This document shows, in pieces, positions 1 to 13,689 of a stretch of DNA of 64,000 nucleotides. The notes under the pieces were generated by a model. That model saw nothing but the letters and a program-made list of their open reading frames with translations. It was not told the origin of the DNA and searched no databases. Location of the stretch: the NCBI GenBank assembly GCA_022747635.1, contig JAKTNV010000667.1, positions 1-64,000 on the forward strand, given 5' to 3'. Made by a program: the position numbers and the translations under genes. Origin of the DNA: Hetaerina americana. Taxonomy: Eukaryota; Arthropoda; Insecta; Odonata; Calopterygidae. How positions within the stretch are numbered: the first letter of the stretch is position 1; each line of letters starts with the position of its first letter.

Positions 1-409
1 AACTTTCAGGATACATTCTGGGTTTTATTTTGTTTATTTGATGAAAATGAAAAACAATACACACCTTGGATACATTTTTGTTTGATTTGTGTCGATTGAA
101 ATTTTCACCTAGAACCCAAAGGGGGGGTATTGGAACTTTTCATGGAAAAATGTGAAAAATTAAATTTTCTAAAAATGAAATAAATGTCTTCTAAACACCT
201 CAAACATTCACTCTAAAACAGAAGATTGTTGTTTTTTCGCAATATTTTTAGAAATTTGGGCTCTTTTAGTAACATTAACACCTGGGCTGAAGCATCTTTT
301 ATGATCATTTATTGTCTTTCAAGGTTAATTCTGGGTTTTATTTTGTTTATTTGATGAAAATGAACAACAATACACACCATGGAAACATTTTTTGTTTGAT
401 TTGTGTCGA

Positions 410-2690
410 TTGATATTTTCACCTAGAACCCAAAGGGGGGGGGGTATTGGCACTTTTCATGGAAAAATGTGAATATTTAAATTTTCTAAAAATGAAATAA
501 ATGCCTTCTAAACACCTCAAACATTCACTCTAAAACAGAAGATTGTTGTTTTTCGCAATATTTTTAGAAATTTGGGCTCTTTTAGTAACATTAACACCTG
601 GGCTGAAGCATCTTTTATGATCTTTTATTGTCTTTCAGGATTCATTCTGGGTTTTATTTTGTTTATTTGATGAAAATGAACAACAATACACACCTTGGAT
701 ACAATTTTGTTTGATTTGTTTCGATTGAGATTTTCACCTAGAACCCAAACGGGGGGTATTGGCACTTTTCATGGAAAAATGTGAAAAATTAAATTTTCTA
801 AAAATGAAATAAATGACTTCTAAACACCTCAAACATTTACTCTAAAACAAAAGATTGTTGTTTTTCGCAATATTTTTAGAAATTTGGGCTCTTTTAGTAA
901 CATAAACACCTGGGCTGAAGCATCTTTTATGGACATTTATTGTCTTTCAGGATACATTCTTGGTTTTATTTTGTTTATTTGATGAAAATGAACAACAATA
1001 CACACCATGGAAACATTTTTGTTTGATTTGTGTCGAGGGAGATTTTCACCTAGAACCCAAAGGGGGGGGGGGAATTGGAACTTTTCATGGAAAAATGTAA
1101 AAAATTAAATTTTCTAAAAATGAAATAAATGCCTTCTAAACACCTCAAACATTCACTCTAAAACAGAAGATTGTTGTTTTTCGCAATATTTTTAGAAATT
1201 TGGCTCTTTTAGTAAAATAAACACTTGCGCTGAAGCATCTTTTATGTTCATTTCATGTCTTTCAGGATTAATTCTGGGTTTTATTTTGTTTATTTGATGA
1301 AAATGAACAACAATACACACCATGGAAACATTTATGTTTGATTTGTGTCAAGTGAGATTTTCACCTAGAACCCATAGGGGGGGTATTGGCACTTTTCATG
1401 GAAAAATGTGAAAAATTAAATTTTCTAAAAATGAAATAAATGCCTTCTAAACACCTCAAACATTCACTCTAAAACCGAAGATTGTTGTTTTTCTCAATAT
1501 TTTTAGAAATTTGGGCTCTTTTAGCAACATTAACACTTGGGCTGAAGCATCTTTTATGATCTTTTATTGTCTTTCAGGATTCATTCTGGGTTTTATTTTG
1601 TTTATTTGATGAAAATGAACAACAATACACACCTTGGATACATTTTTGTTTGATATGTGTCGAGTGAGATTTTCACCTAGAACCCAAAGGGGTGGGTATT
1701 GGCACTTTTCATTGAAAAATGTGAAAAATTAAATTTTCTAAAAATGAAATAAATGCCTTCTAAACACCTCAATCATTCATTCTAAAACAGAAGATTGTTG
1801 TTTTTCGCAATATTTTTAGAAATTTGGGCTCTTTTAGTAACATTAACACCTGGGCTGGAGCATCTTTTATGATTATTTATTGTCTTTCAGGATACATTCT
1901 GGGTTTTATTTTGTTTATTTGATGAAAATGAACAACAATACACACCTTGGATACATTTTTGTTTGGTTTGTGTCAAGTGAGATTTTCACCTAGAATCCAA
2001 AGGGGATGTATTGGCACTTTTCATGGAAAAATGTGAAAAATTAAATTTTCTAAAAATGAAATAAATGCCTTCTAAACACCTCAAACATTCACTCTAAAAC
2101 AGAAGATTGTTGTTTTCGCAATATTTTTTGAAATTTGGGCTCTTTTAGTAACATTAACACCTGGGCTGAAGCATCTTTTATGATCATTTGTTGTCTTTCA
2201 GGAAACATTCTGGGTTTTTATTTTGCTTATTTGATGAAAATGAACAACAATACACACCATGGAAACATTTTTGTTTGATTTGTTGTGAGTGAGATTTTCA
2301 CCTAGAACCCAAAGGGGGGGTATTGGCACTTTTCATGGAAAAATGTGAAAAATTAAATTTTCTAAAAATGAAATAAATGCCTTCTAAACACCTCAAACAT
2401 TCACTCTAAAACAGAAGATTGTTGTTTTTTCGCAATATTTTTAGAAATTTGGGCTCTTTTTAGTAACATTAACACTTGCGCTGAAGCAACTTTTATGCTC
2501 ATTTCTTGTCTTTCAGGATTAACTCTGGGTTTTATTTTGTTTATTGATGAAAATGAACAACAATACACACCATGGAAACATTTTTGTTTGATTTGCGTCA
2601 AAAGAGATTTTCATCTAGAACCCAAAGGGGGGGGTATTGGCACTTTTCATGGAAAAATGTGAAAAATTAAATTTTCTAAAAATGAAATAA
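410..2690 (+). repeat. Nested 13-monomer-offset duplication within HOR-I, first copy
   Basis: An ordered set of rare variants here reappears 4,071-4,072 bp downstream: cgattgatatttt, the atttactctaaaacaaaag monomer, acccataggg, ccgaagattg (1,475), ggggtgggtattgg, caatcattcattc, ggggatgtattgg and gcgtcaaaagagattttcat (2,595). The offset is 13 monomers. Single segments have been swapped, for example at 921-990, so this duplication is older than the HOR duplication. Confidence 0.8.
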
Positions 2691-4479
2691 ATGCCTTCTA
2701 AACACCTCAAACATTCACTCTAAAACAGAAGATTGTTGTTTTTCGCAATATTTTAGAAATTTGGGTACTTTTAGTAACATTAACACTTGGGCTGAAGCAT
2801 CTTTTATGATCTTTTATTGTTTTTCAGGATTCATTATGGGTTTTATTTTGTTTATTTGATGAAAATGAACAACAATACACACCTTGGATACATTTTTGTT
2901 TGATTTGTGTTGAGTGAAATTTTCACCTAGAACCCAAATGGGGTATTGGCACTTTTAATGGAAAAATGTGAAAAATTAAATTTTCTAAAAATGAAATAAA
3001 TGCCTTCTAAACACCTCAAACATTCCCTCTAAAACAGAAGATTGTTGTTTTTTTGCAATATTTTTATAAATTTGGGCTCTTTTAGTAACATTAACACTTT
3101 CTCTGAAGCAAATTTTATGCTCATTTCTTGTCCTTCAAGATTAATTCTGGGGTTTTATTTTGTTTATTTGATGAAAATGAACAACAATACACACCATGGA
3201 AACATTTTTGTTTTTGATTTGTGTTGAGTGAGATTTTCACCTAGAACCCAAAGGGGGGGGTATTGGCACTTTTCATGGAAAAATGTGAAAAATTAAATTT
3301 TCTAAAAATGAAATAAATGCCTTCTAAACACCTAAAACATTCACTCTAAAACAGAAGATTGTGGTTTTTTCGCAATATTTTTAGAAATTTGGGCTCTTTT
3401 AGTAACATTAACACTTACAGTGAAGCAACTTTTATGCTCATTTCTTGTCTTTCAGGATTAACTCTGGGTTTTATTTTGTTTATTTGATGAAAATGAACAA
3501 CAATACACACCATGGAAACATTTTTGTTTGATTTGCGTCAAGTGAGATTTTCACCTAGAACCCAAAGGGGGGGTATTGGCACTTTTCATGAAAAAATGTG
3601 AAAAATTAAATTTTCTAAAAATGAAATAAATGCCTTCTAAACACCTCAAACATTCACTCTAAAACAGAAGATTGTTGTTTTTCGCAATATTTTTAGATAA
3701 TTTGGGGCTCTTTTAGTAACATTAACACTTTCGCTGAAGCAACTTTTATGCTCATTTCTTGTCTTTCAGGATTAATTCTGGGTTTTGTTTTGTTTATTTG
3801 ATGAAAATGAACAACAATACACACCATGGAAACATTTTTGTTTGATTGCGTCAAGTGAGATTTTCACCTAGAACCCAAACGGGGGGGTATTGGCACTTTT
3901 CATGGAAAAATGTGAAAAATTAAATTTTCTAAAAATTAAATAAATGCCTTCTAAACACCTCAAACATTCACTCTAAAACAGAAGATTGTTGTTTTTTCGC
4001 AATATTTTTAGAAATTTGGGCTCTTTTAGTAACATTAACACCTGAGCTGAAGCATCTTTTATGATCATTTATTGTCTTTCAGGATACATTCTGGGTTTTA
4101 TTTTGTTTATTTGATGAAAATGAACAACAATACACACCTTGGATACATTTTTGTTTGATTTGTGTCGAGCGAGATTTTCACCTAGAACCCAAAGGGGGGG
4201 GGTATTGGAACTTTTCATGGAAAAATGTGAAAAATTAAATTTTCTAAAAATGAAATAAATGCCTTCTAAACACCTCAAACATTCACTCTAAAACAGATGG
4301 TTATTGTTTTTCGCAATATTTGTAGAAATTTGGGCTCTTTTAGTAACATTAACACCTGGGCTGAAGCATCTTTTATGATCATTTATTGTCTTTCAGGATA
4401 CATTCTGGGTTTTATTTTGTTTATTTGATGAAAATGAAAAACAATACACACCTTGGATACATTTTTGTTTGATTTGTGT

Positions 4480-6760
4480 CGATTGATATTTTCACCTAGA
4501 ACCCAAAGGGGGGGGGTATTGGCACTTTTCATGGAAAAATGTGAATATTTAAATTTTCTAAAAATGAAATAAATGCCTTCTAAACACCTCAAACATTCAC
4601 TCTAAAACAGAAGATTGTTGTTTTTCGCAATATTTTTAGAAATTTGGGCTCTTTTAGTAACATTAACACCTGGGCTGAAGCATCTTTTATGATCTTTTAT
4701 TGTCTTTCAGGATTCATTCTGGGTTTTATTTTGTTTATTTGATGAAAATGAACAACAATACACACCTTGGATACAATTTTGTTTGATTTGTGTCCATTGA
4801 GATTTTCACCTAGAACCCAAACGGGGGGGTATTGGCACTTTTCATGGAAAAATGTGAAAAATTAAATTTTCTAAAAATGAAATAAATGACTTCTAAACAC
4901 CTCAAACATTTACTCTAAAACAAAAGATTGTTGTTTTTCGCAATATTTTTAGAAATTTGGGCTCTTTTAGTAACATTAACACTTTCTCTGAAGCAAATTT
5001 TATGCTCATTTCTTGTCCTTCAAGATTAATTCTGGGTTTTATTTTGTTTATTTGATGAAAATGAACAACAATACACACCATGGAAACATTTTTGTTTGAT
5101 TTGTGTCGAGGAGATTTTCACCTAGGACCCAAAGGGGGGGGGGAATTGGAGCTTTTCATGGAAAAATGTAAAAAATTAAATTTTCTAAAAATGAAATAAA
5201 TGCCTTCTAAACACCTCAAACATTCACTCTAAAACAGAAGATTGTTGTTTTTCGCAATATTTTTAGAAATTTGGGCTCTTTTAGTAAAATAAACACTTGC
5301 GCTGAAGCATCTTTTATGTTCATTTCATGTCTTTCAGGATTAATTCTGGGTTTTATTTTGTTTATTTGATGAAAATGAACAACAATACACACCATGGAAA
5401 CATTTTTGTTTGATTTGTGTCAAGTGAGATTTTCACCTAGAACCCATAGGGGGGGTATTGGCACTTTTCATGGAAAAATGTGAAAAATTAAATTTTCTAA
5501 AAATGAAATAAATGCCTTCTAAACACCTCAAACATTCACTCTAAAACCGAAGATTGTTGTTTTTCTCAATATTTTTAGAAATTTGGGCTCTTTTAGCAAC
5601 ATTAACACTTGGGCTGAAGCATCTTTTATGATCTTTTATTGTCTTTCAGGATTCATTCTGGGTTTTATTTTGTTTATTTGATGAAAATGAACAACAATAC
5701 ACACCTTGGATACATTTTTGTTTGATTTGTGTCGAGTGAGATTTTCACCTAGAACCCAAAGGGGTGGGTATTGGCACTTTTCATTGAAAAATGTGAAAAA
5801 TTAAATTTTCTAAAAATGAAATAAATGCCTTCTAAACACCTCAATCATTCATTCTAAAACAGAAGATTGTTGTTTTTCGCAATATTTTTAGAAATTTGGG
5901 CTTTTTTAGTAACATTAACACCTGGGCTGAAGCATCTTTTATGATCATTTATTGTCTTTCAGGATACATTCTGGGTTTTATTTTGTTTATTTGATGAAAA
6001 TGAAAAACAATACACACCTTGGATACATTTTTGTTTGGTTTGTGTCAAGTGAGATTTTCACCTAGAACCCAAAGGGGATGTATTGGCACTTTTCATGGAA
6101 AAATGTGAAAAATTAAATTTTCTAAAAATGAAATAAATGCCTTCTAAACACCTCAAACATTCACTCTAAAACAGAAGATTGTTGTTTTTCGCAATATTTT
6201 TAGAAATTTGGGCTCTTTTAGTAACATTAACACCTGGGCTGAAGCATCTTTTATGACCATTTGTTGTCTTTCAGGAAACATTCTGGGTTTTATTTTGTTT
6301 ATTTGATGAAAATGAACAACAATACACACCATGGAAACATTTTTGTTTGATTTGTTGTGAGTGAGATTTTCACCTAGACCCCAGAGGGGGGGTATTGGCA
6401 CTTTTCATGGAAAAATGTGAAAAATTAAATTTTCTAAAAATGAAATAAATGCCTACTAAACACCTCAAACATTCACTCTAAAACAGAAGATTGTTGTTTT
6501 TCGCAATATTTTTAGAAATTTGGGCTCTTTTAGTAACATTAACACTTGCGCTGAAGCAACTTTTATGCTCATTTCTTGTCTTTCAGGATTAACTCTGGGT
6601 TTTATTTTGTTTATTTGATGAAAATGAACAACAATACACACCATGGAAACATTTTTGTTTGATTTGCGTCAAAAGAGATTTTCATCTAGAACCCAAAGGG
6701 GGGGTATTGGCACTTTTCATGGAAAAATGTGAAAAATTCAATTTTCTAAAAATAAAATAA
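4480..6760 (+). repeat. Nested 13-monomer-offset duplication within HOR-I, second copy
   Basis: This is the partner of 410-2,690, with ccgaagattg at 5,547 and gcgtcaaaagagattttcat at 6,666. It differs by substituted variable segments. Around 4,982 the ctttctctgaagcaaatttt type replaces the cctgggctgaagcatctttt type found at 905. After about 6,760 the two copies follow different variant orders. Confidence 0.78.
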
Positions 6761-7999
6761 ATGCCTTCTAAACACCTCAAATATTCACTCTAAAACAGAA
6801 GATTGTTGTTTTTCGCAATATTTGTAGAAATTTGGGCTCTTTTAGTAACATTAACACCTGGGCTGAAGCATCTTTTATGATTCTTTTATTGTCTTTCAGG
6901 ATACATTCTGGGTTTTATTTTGTTTATTTGATGAAAATGAAAAACAATACACACCTTGGATACATTTTTGTTTGATTTGTGTCGAGTGAAATTTTCACCT
7001 AGAACCCAAAGGGGGGGGGTATTGGAACTTTTCATGGAAAAATGTGAAAAATTAAATTTTCTAAAAATTAAATAAATGCCTTCTAAACACCTCAAACATT
7101 CACTCTAAAACAGAAGATTGTTGTTTTTCGCAATATTTTTATAAATTTGGGCTCTTTTAGTAACATTAACACTTTCTCTGAAGCAACTTTTATGCTCATT
7201 TCTTGTCCTTCAAGATTAATTCTGGGTTTTATTTTGTTTATTTGATGAAAATGAACAACAATACACACCATGGAAAAATTTTTGTTTGATATGTGTTGAG
7301 TGAGATTTTCACCTAGAACCCAAAGGGGGGGTATGGCACTTTTCATGGAAAAATGTGAAAAATTAAATTTTCTAAAAATAAATGAAATGCCTTCTAAACA
7401 CCTCAAACATTCACTCTTAAACAGAAGATTGTGGTTTTTCGCAATATTTTTATAAATTTGGGCTCTTTTGGTAACATTAACACTTTCTCTGAAGCAACTT
7501 TTATGCTCATTTCTTGTCCTTCAAGATTAATTCTGGGTTTTATTTTGTATATTTGATGAAAATGAACAACAATACACACCATGGAAACATTTTTGTTTGA
7601 TTTGTGTTGAGTGAGATTTTCACCTAGAACCCAAAGGGGGGGAATTGGCACTTTTCATGGAAAATGTGAAAAATTAAATTTTCTAAAAATGAATGAAATG
7701 CCTTCTAAACACCTCAAACATTCACTCTAAAACAGAAGATTGTTGTTTTTCGCAATATTTTTAGAAATTTGGGCTCTTTTAGTAACATTAACACTTGCGC
7801 TGATGCAACTTTTATGCTCATTTCTTGTCTTTCAGGATTAATTCTGGGTTTTATTTTGTTTATTTGATGAAAATGAACAACAATACAAACCATGGAAACA
7901 TTTTTGTTTGATTTGCGTCAAGTGAGATTTTCACCTAGAACCGAAAGGGGGGGGTATTTGCACTTTTCATGGAAAAATGTAAAATAATAATTTTCTAAA

Positions 8000-9560
8000 A
8001 ATGAAATAAATGCCTTCTAAACACCTCAAACATTCACTCTAAAACAGAAGATTGTTGTTTTTCGCAATATTTTTAGAAATTTGGGCTCTTTTAGTAACTT
8101 TAACACCTGGGCTGAAGCATCTTTTATGATCATTTATTGTCTTTCAGGATACATTCTGGGTTTTATTTTGTTTATTTGATGAAAATGAAAAACAATACAC
8201 AGCTTGGATACATTTTTGTTTGATTTGTGTCGAGTGAAATTTTCACCTAGAACCCAAAGGGGGGGTATTGGCACTTTTCATGGAAAAATGTGAAAAATTA
8301 AATTTTCTACAAATGAATGAAATGCCTTCTAAACACCTCAAACATTCACTCTAAATCAGAAGATTGTTGTTTTTCGCAATATTTTTATAAATTTGGGCCA
8401 ATTTAGTAACATTAACACTTTCTCTGAAGCAACTTTTATGCTCTTTTTTTGTCCTTCAAGATTAATTCTGGGTTTTATTTTGTTTATTTGATGAAAATGA
8501 ACAACAATACACACCATGGAAACATTTTTGTTTTGGTTGTGTTGAGTGAGATTTTCACCTAGAACCCAAAGGGGGGGTATTGGCACTTTTCATTGAAAAA
8601 TGTGAAAAATTAAATTTTCTAAAAATGAAATAAATGCCTTCTAAACACCTCAAACATTCACTCTAAAACAGAAGATTGTTGTTTTTCGCAATATTTTTAG
8701 AAATTTGGGCTCTTTTAGTAACATTAACACCTGGGCTGAAGCATCTTTAATGATCATTTATTGTCTTTCAGGATACATTCTGGGTTTTATTTTGTTTATT
8801 TGATGAAAATGATCAACAATACACACCTTGGATACATTTTTGTTTGATTTGTGTCGAGTGAGATTTTCTCCTAGAACCCAAAGGGGCGGTATTGGCACTT
8901 TTCATTGAAAAATGTGAAAAATTAAATTTTCTAAAAATGAAATAAATGCCTTCTAAACACCTCAAACATTCACTCTAAAACAGAAGATTGTTGTTTTTCG
9001 CAATATTTTTAGAAATTTGGGCTCTTTTAGGAACATTAACACTTGGGCTGAAGCATCTTTTATGATCTTTTATTGTCTTTCAGGATTCATTATGGGTTTT
9101 ATTTTGTTTATTTGATGAAAATGAACAACAATACACACCTTTGATACATTTTTGTTTGATTTGTGTCGAGTGAAATTTTCACCTAGAACCCAAAGGGGGG
9201 GGTATTGGCAATTTTTATGGAAAAATGTGAAAAATTAAATTTTCTAAAAATGAAATAAATGCCTTCTAAACGCCTCAAACATTCACTCTAAAACAGAAGA
9301 TTGTTGTTTTTTGCAATATTTTTATAAATTTGGGCTCTTTTAGTAACATTAACACTTTCTCTGAAGCAACTTTTATGCTCATTTCTTGTCCTTCAAGATT
9401 AATTCTGAGTTATATTTTGTTTATTTGATGAAAATGAACAACAATACACACCATGGAAACATTTTTGTTTTTGATTTGTGTTGAGTGAGATTTTCACCTA
9501 GAACCCAAAGGGGGGGTATTGGCACTTTTCATGGAAAAATGTGAAAAATTAAATTTTCTA
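8000..9560 (+). repeat. Nested duplication within HOR-I, 5-monomer copy
   Basis: Variants here recur with offset 2,498 (eight monomers): cagcttggatac at 8,200 and 10,698, tctacaaatgaatg at about 8,305 and 10,803, gatcaacaat at 8,811 and 11,309, and ggggcggt at 8,883 and 11,381. Further right the offset becomes about 3,122 (ten monomers), for example aggaacattaacacttggg at 9,029 and 12,151. The downstream copy therefore holds two extra monomers. Confidence 0.8.
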
Positions 9561-10430
9561 AAAATGAATGAAATGCCTTCTAATCACCTCAAACATTCAC
9601 TCTAAAACAGAAGATTGTTGTTTTTCGCAATATTTTTAGGAATTTGGGCTCTTTTAGTAACATTAACACCTGGGCTGAAGCATCTTTTATGATCTTTTAT
9701 TGTCTTTCAGGATTCATTCTAGGGTTTATTTTGTTTATTTGATGAAAATGAACAACAATACACACCATGGAAACATTTTTGTTTGATTTGCGTCAAGTGA
9801 GATTTTCACCTAGAACCCAAATGGGGGGTATTGGCACTTTTCATTGAAAAATGTGAAAAATTAAATTTTCTAAAAATGAAATAAAAGCCTTCTAAACACC
9901 TCAAACATTCACTCTAAAACAGAAGATTGTTGTTTTTCGCAATATTTTTAGAAATTTGGGCTCTTTTAGTAACATTAACACTTTCTCTGAAGCAACTTTT
10001 ATGCTCATTTCTTGTCCTTCAAGATTAATTCTGGGTTTTATTTTGTTTATTTGATGAAAATGAACAACAATACACACCATGGAAACATTTTTGTTTTGTT
10101 TGTGTTGAGTGAGATTTTCACCTAGAACCCAAAGGGGGGGAATTGGCACTTTTCATGGAAAATGTGAAAAATTAAATTTTCTAAAAATGAATGAAATGCC
10201 TTCTAAACACCTCAAACATTCACTCTAAAACAGAAGATTGTTGTTTTTCGCAATATTTTTAGGAATTTGGGCTCTTTTAGTAACATTAACACCTGGGCTG
10301 AAGCATCTTTTATGATCTTTTATTGTCTTTCAGGATTCATTCTAGGGTTTATTTTGTTTATTTGATGAAAATGAACAACAATACACACCATGGAAACATT
10401 TTTGTTTGATTTGCGTCAAGTGAGATTTTC

Positions 10431-10742
10431 ACCTAGAACCCAAAGGGGGGGTATTGGCACTTTTCATGGAAAAATGTGAAAAATTAAATTTTCTAAAAAT
10501 GAAATAAATGCCTTCTAAACACCTCAAACATTCACTCTAAAACAGAAGATTGTTGTTTTTCGCAATATTTTTAGAAATTTGGGCTCTTTTAGTAACATTA
10601 ACACCTGGGCTGAAGCATCTTTTATGATCATTTATTGTCTTTCAGGATACATTCTGGGTTTTATTTTGTTTATTTGATGAAAATGAAAAACAATACACAG
10701 CTTGGATACATTTTTGTTTGATTTGTGTCGAGTGAAATTTTC
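10431..10742 (+). repeat. Representative full-length monomer (312 bp)
   Basis: This copy is exactly 312 bp from one acctagaaccc anchor to the next and carries the common seven-G tract. In order it holds: the anchor and G tract; tattggcacttttcatgg; an A/T-rich near-palindrome (gaaaaattaaattttc); a cacctcaaacattcactc block; ttttcgcaatatttttag; aaatttgggctc; the most variable segment (here cctgggctgaagcatc); ctttcaggatacattctggg; a T-rich stretch; gaaaatgaa; and the cttgg/catgg diagnostic site before the next anchor. It serves as a reference for the variants described elsewhere. Confidence 0.95.
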
Positions 10743-12680
10743 ACCTAGAACCCAAAGGGGGGGTATTGGCACTTTTCATGGAAAAATGTGAAAAATTAAA
10801 TTTTCTACAAATGAATGAAATGCCTTCTAAACACCTCAAACATTCACTCTAAAACAGAAGATTGTTGTTTTTCGCAATATTTTTATAAATTTGGGCCATT
10901 TTAGTAACATTAACACTTTCTCTGAAGCAACTTTTATGCTCATTTCTTGTCCTTCAAGATTAATTCTGGGTTTTATTTTGTTTATTTGATGAAAATGAAC
11001 AACAATACACACCATGGAAACATTTTTGTTTTGGTTGTGTTGAGTGAGATTTTCACCTAGAACCCAAAGGGGGGGTATTGGCACTTTTCATTGAAAAATG
11101 TGAAAAATTAAATTTTCTAAAAATGAAATAAATGCCTTCTAAACACCTCAAACATTCACTCTAAAACAGAAGATTGTTGTTTTTCGCAATATTTTTAGAA
11201 ATTTGGGCTCTTTTAGTAACATTAACACCTGGGCTGAAGCATCTTTAATGATCATTTATTGTCTTTCAGGATACATTCTGGGTTTTATTTTGTTTATTTG
11301 ATGAAAATGATCAACAATACACACCTTGGATACATTTTTGTTTGATTTGTGTCGAGTGAGATTTTCACCTAGAACCCAAAGGGGCGGTATTGGCACTTTT
11401 CATGGAAAAATGTGAAAAATTAAATTTTCTAAAAATGAAATAAATGCCTTCTAAACACCTCAAACATTCATTCTAAATCAGAAGATTGTTGTTTTTCGCA
11501 ATATTTTTAGAAATTTGTGCTCTTTTAGTAACATTAACACTTTCTCTGAAGCAACTTTTATGCCCATTTCTTGTCCTTCAAGATTAATTCTGGGTTTTAT
11601 TTTGTTTATTTGATGAAAATGAACAACAATACACACCATTGAAACATTTTTGTTTGATTTGTTTTGAGTGAGATTTTCACCTAGAACCCAAAGGGGGGGT
11701 ATTGGCACTTTTCATGGAAAAATGTGAAAAATTAAATTTTCTAAAAATGAAATAAATGCCTTCTAAACACCTCAAACATTCACTCTAAAACAGAAGATTG
11801 TTGTTTTTCGCAATATTTTTAGAAATTTGGGCTCTTTTAGTAACATTAACACTTTCGCTGAAGCAACTTTTATGCTCATTTCTTGTCTTTCAGGATTAAC
11901 TCTGGGTTTTATTTTGTTTATTTGATGAAAATGAACAACAATACACACCATGGAAACATTTTTCTTTGATTTGCGTCAAGGGAGATTTTCATCTAGAACC
12001 CAAAGGGGGGGTATTGGCACTTTTCATGGAAAAATGTGAAAAATTAAATTTTCTAAAAATGAAATAAATGCCTTCTAAACACCTCAAACATTCACTCTAA
12101 AACAGAACATTGTTGTTTTTCGCAATATTTTTAGAAATTTGGGCTCTTTTAGGAACATTAACACTTGGGCTGAAGCATCTTTTATGATCTTTTATTGTCT
12201 TTCAGGATTCATTATGGGTTTTATTTTGTTTATTTGATGAAAATGAACAACAATACACACCTTTGATACATTTTTGTTTGATTTGTGTCGAGTGAAATTT
12301 TCACCTAGAACCCAAAGGGGTATTGGCACTTTTAATGGAAAAATGTGAAAAATTAAATTTTCTAAAAATGAAATAAATGCCTTCTAAACACCTCAAACAT
12401 TCACTCTAAAACAGAAGATTGTTGTTTTTTGCAATATTTTTATAAATTTGGGCTCTTTTAGTAACATTAACACTTTCTCTGAAGCAACTTTTATGCTCAT
12501 TTCTTGTCCTTCAAGATTAATTCTGGGTTATATTTTGTTTATTTGATGAAAATGAACAACAATACACACCATGGAAACATTTTTGTTTTTGATTTGTGTT
12601 GAGTGAGATTTTCACCTAGAACCCAAAGGGGGGGTATTGGCACTTTTCATGGAAAAATGTGAAAAATTAAATTTTCTAAA
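10498..12680 (+). repeat. Nested duplication within HOR-I, 7-monomer copy
   Basis: This is the partner of 8,000-9,560. Two monomers at about 11,440-12,080, one with the acaccattgaaac variant, have no counterpart upstream. They were either inserted here or lost there. The same arrangement is present in HOR-I copy 2 at about 27,060-29,242, so the event predates the HOR duplication. Confidence 0.76.
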
Positions 12681-13689
12681 AATGAAATAAATGTCTTCTA
12701 AACACCTCAAACATTCACTCTAAAACAGAAGATTGTTGTTTTTCGCAATATTTTTAGAAATTTGGGCTCTTTTAGTAACATTAACACCTGGGCTGAAGCA
12801 TCTTTTATGATCATTTATTGTCTTTCAAGGTTAATTCTGGGTTTTATTTTGTTTATTTGATGAAAATGAACAACAATACACACCATGGAAACATTTTTGT
12901 TTGATTTGTGTCGATTGATATTTTCACCTAGAACCCAAAGGGGGGGGGTATTGGCACTTTTCATGGAAAAATGTGAATATTTAAATTTTCTAAAAATGAA
13001 ATAAATGCCTTCTAAACACCTCAAACATTCACTCTAAAACAGAAGATTGTTGTTTTTCGCAATATTTTTAGAAATTTGGGCTCTTTTAGTAACATTAACA
13101 CCTGGGTTGAAGCATCTTTTATGATCTTTTATTGTCTTTCAGGATTCATTCTGGGTTTTATTTTGTTTATTTGATGAAAATGAACAACAATACACACCTT
13201 GGATACAATTTTGTTTGATTTGTTTCGATTGAGATTTTCACCTAGAACCCAAACGGGGGGGTATTGGCACTTTTCATGGAAAAATGTGAAAAATTAAATT
13301 TTCTAAAAATGAAATAAATGACTTCTAAACACCTCAAACATTTACTCTAAAACAAAAGATTGTTGTTTTTCGCAATATTTTTAGAAATTTGGGCTCTTTT
13401 AGTAACATAAACACCTGGGCTGAAGCATCTTTTATGGACATTTATTGTCTTTCAGGATACATTCTTGGTTTTATTTTGTTTATTTGATGAAAATGAACAA
13501 CAATACACACCATGGAAACATTTTTGTTTGATTTGTGTCGAGGGAGATTTTCACCTAGAACCCAAAGGGGGGGGGGGAATTGGAACTTTTCATGGAAAAA
13601 TGTAAAAAATTAAATTTTCTAAAAATGAAATAAATGCCTTCTAAACACCTCAAACATTCACTCTAAAACAGAAGATTGTTGTTTTTCGC

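Larger units (their letters stand above)
187..12690 (+). repeat. HOR-I copy 1 (about 12.5 kb, about 40 monomers)
   Basis: The ordered series of rare variants in this segment recurs in the next. Examples are atgtcttct at 184 and about 12,690, aaggttaattc at 321 and 12,827 (offset 12,506), and cagatggttattg at 4,293 and 16,791 (offset 12,498). The second part (about 4,300-12,680) recurs at 19,920-29,242 with offset 16,562. That equals 12,500 plus the 13 monomers gained in copy 2. The left edge lies between 137 and 187, because upstream of it the g-tract flank reads ggaacttt rather than ggcacttt. The unit itself contains older nested duplications. Confidence 0.88.

Noticed and set aside
3042..3227. 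Plus-strand open frame of 61 codons (also similar ones at 51,724 and 54,015)
   Set aside because: Each arises from a one- or two-base homopolymer change in an ordinary monomer. Monomers without the change have stops in that frame.
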